Source: Malus domestica (Eukaryota; Streptophyta; Magnoliopsida; Rosales; Rosaceae). Taken from it: a stretch of DNA of 64,000 nt. The notes below the pieces were generated by a model, which was not told the DNA's origin, made no database searches, and saw nothing but the letters and a program-made list of their open reading frames with translations. The translations under genes and the position numbers were made by a program. Shown in pieces: positions 62,791 to 64,000 of this stretch (position 1 is the first letter of the stretch; each line of letters starts with the position of its first letter). The DNA is taken from NCBI RefSeq assembly GCF_042453785.1, contig NC_091675.1:9498501-9562500 (forward strand), given 5' to 3'.

Positions 62791-64000
62791 GGCGTTTATG
62801 GCTACTTACATGGCTTTGGCATCGGTCCCCCTGCCTAGTTGCTCTTTAGTTTTCTTATTTTTCAAAATACTTGGGAATTCTTACACTTAAACTGTAGTTT
62901 GATACGTGTGAATAATTTTTTTATATAGATTTCATGTTTATTTCAGTACGCAAGCCTACTTAACAAATCTCATAACATAAGTAAACGTATGCTCACGTCG
63001 CAACTAATAAAAAAAAAACGACGACTAAACTAAACTAGTAGTTGAGCGTTCCTTGTTGTTCGGATCTTGATCGGGTTGAAAATCTCAACAATGTTTTAGT
63101 GCAACCCTATTACCCATCCTTTCCGTTTTGTTCATGTTTGGGTTTTTAGGTCACGACAACGAATGAGTTCTCAATATCTGAGTTAAAATTCCTCTCTAAC
63201 TTCTAGTTAAAAATTGTCACTTAGCTGCTTATTATCTGAAAGTAAAAATGAATGATATGTTAACGGTAAATAGTTAAATACATTTTTTATCACTCTAAAA
63301 ATTCTCATTTGTAAAAAAAGTTATATAGCTGTGTGAATGTGTAAATCCATCTTTTCTCGGACATTCTTGACCATATTTATTGTGGTCCATGCACTAGCAT
63401 CTAGCAACACTACGGTCAAGCTATTTACAATCATCATTTGTTGTTGTCGAACTACAGTCATCATTCAATTGGTTTAACTGCGAGGTGTATTGACATTTCT
63501 TTCTAAATCTGTCCATTTGAGTGGGGGTACCGTCAAAGTAATGACATTTTGAGAAACATAATAGTAGGTGAAATCGTGGTTATTTAGTTAGGTTTCACAA
63601 GTAAGTTCTTTTGGTTTGAAATTGTATGTATGCCTTGACGTTAGTGGTAAGAGAAATAAATCTCTTCCTAAACTTCTATGTTGTGAAAGAAACAAATCTC
63701 TCCCTAAACTTTTTTGTCAAAAAAAAGAAGAAGAAATCATGGTTATTTATGAAAAGAATGATTAATGCCGATCCAATAAGTCCAATAATTTATTAGATTA
63801 TATGTTCACTGTTAATTATATTACGCCAACATAACATTTTCATTAATCCTTGTCGCAACATACTTGAAGTGTAATTTAACATCCTAGTTTCACCAAACCT
63901 ATTGAAATAGTAATGATTCGAATTAAATGTTGTACAACTTTCCACATTAAAATTTTGATAGGCCATTGCAACTATTTATCTTGGTAACGGCCATAAATAT
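62791..64000. other. Intergenic, AT-rich
   Basis: No supported gene or RNA. A purine repeat AAAAAGAAGAAGAAA lies near 63721. Confidence 0.5.

Overview
The window is plant nuclear DNA, most likely from an apple or pear relative (Rosaceae, Maleae). Three things point there: AT-rich sequence with short, spliced eukaryotic genes; a class II KNOX gene whose product closely resembles, from memory, apple KNAP3; and repeat families typical of that group. No bacterial features, operons or CRISPR arrays are present.

Layout. 1-7.5 kb is gene-poor and filled with small DNA transposons: a Pack-MULE at 891-2562 carrying an F-box gene fragment, paired inverted-repeat elements and MITEs. 7.57-11.93 kb (minus) is a nine-exon multi-pass membrane protein gene with an old TRIM element in an intron. 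13.29-14.75 kb (plus) is cytosolic ribosomal protein S11 (uS17). 16.67-25.86 kb (plus) is a tandem array of three two-exon flotillin-like genes. 27.39-38.17 kb (plus) is a 19-exon trithorax-like gene with PHD, extended PHD, SET and post-SET modules. 39.02-41.32 kb (minus) is a hydroxyproline O-arabinosyltransferase gene. 41.90-42.00 kb (minus) is a complete U6 snRNA gene with its Pol III promoter. 42.41-47.33 kb (minus) is an 18-exon neurochondrin-family gene. 48.4-54.4 kb is transposon territory: a 2.7-kb hAT-like element, then a 2.6-kb solo LTR. Two small intronless genes sharing a YxPxSYAxNF motif lie at 54.9-55.66 and 56.85-57.29 kb. 58.27-60.74 kb (minus) is the KNOX gene. The rest to 64 kb is non-coding, with a MITE and a GC-rich stretch near 62.3-62.7 kb.

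The genes look like unrelated housekeeping and developmental neighbours, not one pathway; only the flotillin array and the two-gene SYAxNF pair look locally related. Exon coordinates were built by hand from GT-AG boundaries, frame continuity and remembered family sequences. No transcript data were available. I did not find a clearly new biological system. The most unusual items are the flotillin array with a frameshifted middle copy, an exact 50-bp duplication of a 3' splice site in the SET gene, the Pack-MULE, and a start codon that directly abuts a splice donor.
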